A stretch of 5,666 nucleotides of DNA from CAYTLW01 sp964438735 (lineage in GTDB: Bacteria; Myxococcota_A; UBA9042): assembly GCA_964438735.1 (NCBI GenBank), contig CAYTLW010000231.1:1-5666 (forward strand), written 5' to 3'. Position numbers and translations under genes: made by a program. Numbering within the stretch: position 1 is the first letter of the stretch; each line of letters begins with the position of its first letter. Positions 3,461-5,666 of the stretch are shown one piece after another. The notes beneath the pieces are model-generated. The model did no database searches. It was not told where the DNA came from and worked only from the letters and a program-made list of their open reading frames with translations.

Positions 3461-5510
3461 TCTTGCCGGCGAGGAGCTGCTCGACGGTCTTGGCCATCTT
3501 GGCCGGATTCATCGGACCGTTGTAGGCGCGCCCGTTCATGTAGATGGCCGGTGTGCCGCGGACGTTGGCGCGCGCGGCCTCGCCGATGTCCTTCTTGATG
3601 CGCGCCTCGTACTTGCGCGCGGTGACGTAGGCATCGGCCTTGGCCACGTTCATGCCGATCTGGCCGGCGTACTTCTTCATATTCTCTTTCTGGGCGGCCA
3701 GGCGGCTGGCCATGTCGCCCTGGCGGGGCATCATCGTCTGCATGTTGTTGAACACCAGCTCCTCGAACTGGTCGAACTTGCCCTGGTCCAGCGCGGCCAT
3801 GGACCAGTAGGCGGCCAGGCAGGCGGCGGGGTGCATATCGCTGCCCATGCCGGGGTTGCACTGGTTCGACAGCGGGAAGTGCTTGAAGACGATGGCGACC
3901 TTGCCCTTGTTCTCCTTCTCAAGCTGCTTCAGGGGCGCAGAGACGCGGCCGCAGAAGGGGCACTGGAAGTCCTTGAACACGGCGATCTTGACCTTGGCGC
4001 CCTTGGAGCCGGTCATCGGCGAGCCGTTGTAGTCGAACATGTTGACCTTCTTGTCCAACAGGGGCGGCGGGATGTTCTGCTTTCCGTTGGCGATGGTCTT
4101 GGCGTAGACCTCGTTGGGGCTGGTGCCGGCGGCCAGCAGGGCGTTGGCCTTCTTCAACTCCTCGTCGATCAGGCGCTTGAAGGCGCTGAAGGGCTGGGCG
4201 CCGCTGATCTTGCGGCCGTTGACGAAGAACGCCGGCGTGCCGGTCGCCGTAACGCGGTCGGCCATCTCCTGGTCGTCCAATACGTGCTGCTTGAAGGTGC
4301 GCGCGCTCATGCACTTGCTGAACTTGCCGGCATCCAGACCGACGCTCTTGGCGTGGCCGTCGAGTTCGGCGCGGGTGAGGTTCCGGTTGTTGGTGAACAG
4401 TTGCTCTTCCATCTCCCAGAATTTGCCCTGCTTGCCAGCGCAGAGCGCGGCTTCGGCGGCGGCCACGGCGTTCTTGTGGAAGGGCAGCGGCTGGTTTTTG
4501 AAGACCAGTCGGACCTTGTCGCCGTAGGACTTCTCGATCTCCTTGAGGGCCGGGCGGACCTTGGAGCAGAAGGGGCACTCGAAATCGGTGAATTCGACCA
4601 GCGTGATGGGCGCGTTGGCGGGGCCCTTGACCGGCTCCTTGCCGTGCAACTCGACCTTCCACACCGTCTTGTCCTCAGGCTTCTTCTGGGGAGCGGCGGC
4701 CTCCTTCGGCGGCGGCGGCGGCGCGGCGGCGCTGGGCATCTGGCCCTTGATCAGCCACTTGACCGCGTTGTCGGCCAGCGAGGCGTTGTTCACGCGCCAC
4801 ATGGTCTCGTGCAGGTTGGCGGCGGCGACGCCCTTGCCCAGCTGGTCATTGGCCTTGGTGAGTTGCTCGTCGATGACCTTCTTGAAGTTCTCGAAGGGCT
4901 GCGCGCCGGAGATGTTGACGCCGTTGACAAAGAAGCCCGGGGTGCCGCGCACGCCGAGGCCGTTGGCGATGGCGGTGTCCTGGTCGACCATCTTGGCCAG
5001 GGCAGGATCGCGCATGTCGGCTTCGAATCGGACCATATCCAGGCCGAGTTCGGTGGCCCACTTCTTGAAGTTATCGGGCTTGAGCGCGCGTGCGTTGGCG
5101 AAGAGCTTGTCGTGCATCGGCCAGAACTTGCCCTGGCGGTGGGCGGCGTAGGCGGCGATGGCGGCCGGCCTGGCGTCCTTGTGGAAGGACAGGGGCAGGT
5201 TGATGAAGACCACGCGCACGGTGTCCTTGTAGGCTTCCTTGACCTGGGTGACGGTCTTGGCGCCGCGCGAGCAGAAGGGGCATTGGAAGTCGCTGATCTC
5301 GATCACCGTGACCTTCGCGTCGGCCTTGCCCGCACTGGCGAAACGCTCTACCGCCGGCGCGGCGGGAGCCGCTTTCGGCGCGGCCTTGACCGCTTCGGGC
5401 TTGGCGGTGGTGGGCGCCTTGTCGCCGCTGTCCTTGAACGCCAGCCGACCGGCGACAAATGCGACGACAGCCACTGCGACGATGGCGATGATTGCGTTTT
5501 CCTTCTTCAT
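3456..5510 (-). CDS. Membrane-anchored protein with three tandem DsbA-like (Thioredoxin_4-type) domains
   Basis: A 684-residue thiol:disulfide oxidoreductase, probably facing the periplasm. Residues 5-23 form an uncleaved signal anchor after MKKEN, followed by an Ala/Pro/Lys linker to about 60. Three thioredoxin-fold domains follow, each opening with xxxDF[QE]CPFC: Cys77/Cys80, Cys312/Cys315 and Cys517/Cys520. Each has an [NH]xPLxx segment, a QGKF helix and a GTP cis-Pro loop (Pro191, Pro426, Pro654). A Pro-rich linker (264-281) separates domains 1 and 2. Domain 2 adds Cys357 and Cys400, domain 3 adds Cys551 and Cys564, and domain 1 has no extra Cys. Family knowledge says such domains oxidise or isomerise protein disulfides, recycled by a DsbB- or VKOR-like partner that is not in the window. 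The ATG at 5508-5510 was chosen because GGAG lies 6 nt upstream and the membrane anchor starts there; the frame is open to 5648 but that part includes the promoter. Most DsbA relatives have one domain, so three active sites in one chain is unusual. It is convergent with the Cys-rich gene. Confidence 0.93.
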   Translation of the reverse strand: MKKENAIIAIVAVAVVAFVAGRLAFKDSGDKAPTTAKPEAVKAAPKAAPAAPAVERFASAGKADAKVTVIEISDFQCPFCSRGAKTVTQVKEAYKDTVRVVFINLPLSFHKDARPAAIAAYAAHRQGKFWPMHDKLFANARALKPDNFKKWATELGLDMVRFEADMRDPALAKMVDQDTAIANGLGVRGTPGFFVNGVNISGAQPFENFKKVIDEQLTKANDQLGKGVAAANLHETMWRVNNASLADNAVKWLIKGQMPSAAAPPPPPKEAAAPQKKPEDKTVWKVELHGKEPVKGPANAPITLVEFTDFECPFCSKVRPALKEIEKSYGDKVRLVFKNQPLPFHKNAVAAAEAALCAGKQGKFWEMEEQLFTNNRNLTRAELDGHAKSVGLDAGKFSKCMSARTFKQHVLDDQEMADRVTATGTPAFFVNGRKISGAQPFSAFKRLIDEELKKANALLAAGTSPNEVYAKTIANGKQNIPPPLLDKKVNMFDYNGSPMTGSKGAKVKIAVFKDFQCPFCGRVSAPLKQLEKENKGKVAIVFKHFPLSNQCNPGMGSDMHPAACLAAYWSMAALDQGKFDQFEELVFNNMQTMMPRQGDMASRLAAQKENMKKYAGQIGMNVAKADAYVTARKYEARIKKDIGEAARANVRGTPAIYMNGRAYNGPMNPAKMAKTVEQLLAGKI
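3459..5330 (-). repeat. Three tandem thioredoxin-fold units within the DsbA-like gene
   Basis: Approximate DNA spans of the units are 4851-5330 (domain 1), 4143-4625 (domain 2) and 3459-4001 (domain 3). Domains 1 and 2 are closest: from the Thr of the cis-Pro loop, residues 190-221 and 425-456 align without gaps, 23 of 32 identical by hand count, sharing ISGAQPF and KAN. Domain 3 keeps GTP and NGR but has diverged elsewhere. This points to an older split of domain 3 and a later duplication giving 1 and 2. Confidence 0.8.
4707..4721 (-). repeat. Five-copy CCG codon run in the Pro-rich interdomain linker
   Basis: Five consecutive CCG codons encode residues 264-268 in the linker between the first two DsbA-like domains. 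Identical triplets can slip during replication and change linker length in frame. Length variation here would alter domain spacing without breaking the gene. Confidence 0.6.
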
Positions 5511-5516
5511 GACGAA

Positions 5517-5520
5517 CTCC
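5517..5520 (-). promoter_or_regulatory. Ribosome binding site of the triple DsbA-like gene
   Basis: GGAG on the minus strand lies 6 nt before the ATG at 5508-5510. It fixes the start at MKKEN and excludes the longer frame that begins at 5648. Confidence 0.7.
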
Positions 5521-5531
5521 GTGGCGGTTGA

Positions 5532-5577
5532 ATCGCCGGGCTCGCGACCGCACCTTTGGGTCCCGCTATTCGGCGAT
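5532..5577 (-). other. Inverted repeat in the leader of the DsbA-like gene
   Basis: ATCGCCG (5532-5538) and CGGCGAT (5571-5577) are perfect inverted 7-mers about 32 nt apart, within the predicted leader between the promoter and the RBS. The enclosed segment has only small alternative pairings. It does not match a riboswitch class I recognise, and it could be chance. Confidence 0.25.
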
Positions 5578-5619
5578 GCAATACACACCGCGCGGCAGGC
5601 CCGGGCGCGAGGGCACCGC

Positions 5620-5648
5620 GTTATAGACGAGGCACGCCGCGGTGGCAA
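5620..5648 (-). promoter_or_regulatory. Sigma70-like promoter of the triple DsbA-like gene
   Basis: On the minus strand TTGCCA (5643-5648) and TATAAC (5620-5625) are separated by exactly 17 bp. Each hexamer matches 5/6 of the sigma70 consensus, which stands out in such GC-rich DNA. The predicted start is near 5613, leaving a leader of about 100 nt. Confidence 0.62.
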
Positions 5649-5666
5649 CTTGACGGGGGCGCAGTG

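Noticed and set aside
3108..5531. 807-codon open frame on the plus strand opposite the triple DsbA-like gene
   Set aside because: Its translation is a low-complexity Gly/Leu/Val/Asp/His-rich string with no motif, typical of the mirror frame of a GC-rich gene. The opposite frame has three full active sites, an RBS and a promoter.
1..5666. CRISPR array, insertion sequence, tRNA or rRNA
   Set aside because: No regularly spaced direct repeats, no transposase motif with terminal inverted repeats, and no cloverleaf or rRNA-like stretch were seen.

Overview
The window is GC-rich and carries four protein genes. Four traits together point to a Myxococcota-type (former deltaproteobacterial) genome: a Hanks-type kinase with the 'GGMAEIF' and 'HRDISPHN' signatures, a secreted Cys-rich protein with a MYXO-CTERM-like tail, a matrixin-like fold, and a DsbA-like protein with CPFC active sites. 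This assignment rests on protein signatures I recognise by eye; no search was run.

Layout. (1) 1-554, minus strand: the N-terminal 184 codons of a Ser/Thr protein kinase, running off the left edge. (2) 555-797: spacer with a 14-bp direct repeat and a weak candidate promoter for the kinase. (3) 798-1079, minus strand: a 93-residue Cys-containing protein I cannot name. It has a good sigma70-like promoter at 1180-1207 whose spacer contains a perfect 10-bp palindrome. (4) 1080-1407: a divergent intergenic region with that promoter, a strong GC-rich hairpin and a possible start-proximal promoter for the next gene. (5) 1408-3441, plus strand: a 677-residue secreted protein made of a signal peptide, a matrixin-like domain whose catalytic Glu is replaced by His, six tandem 8-cysteine modules, and a C-terminal Gly-Cys/transmembrane/Arg sorting signal. 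(6) 3442-3455: a 14-bp convergent gap inside an inverted repeat that covers both stop codons. (7) 3456-5510, minus strand: a 684-residue membrane-anchored protein with three tandem DsbA/Thioredoxin_4-type domains, each with its own CPFC site and cis-Pro loop. (8) 5511-5666: its promoter (TTGCCA-17-TATAAC) and a leader of about 100 nt.

The most notable points are the apparently protease-dead matrixin scaffold fused to a 50-cysteine module array, and the triple-CPFC oxidoreductase encoded tail-to-tail next to it. A functional link is attractive, because disulfide-rich envelope proteins need oxidation or isomerisation in the periplasm. It is inference only: the two genes are convergent, have separate promoters, and do not form an operon.
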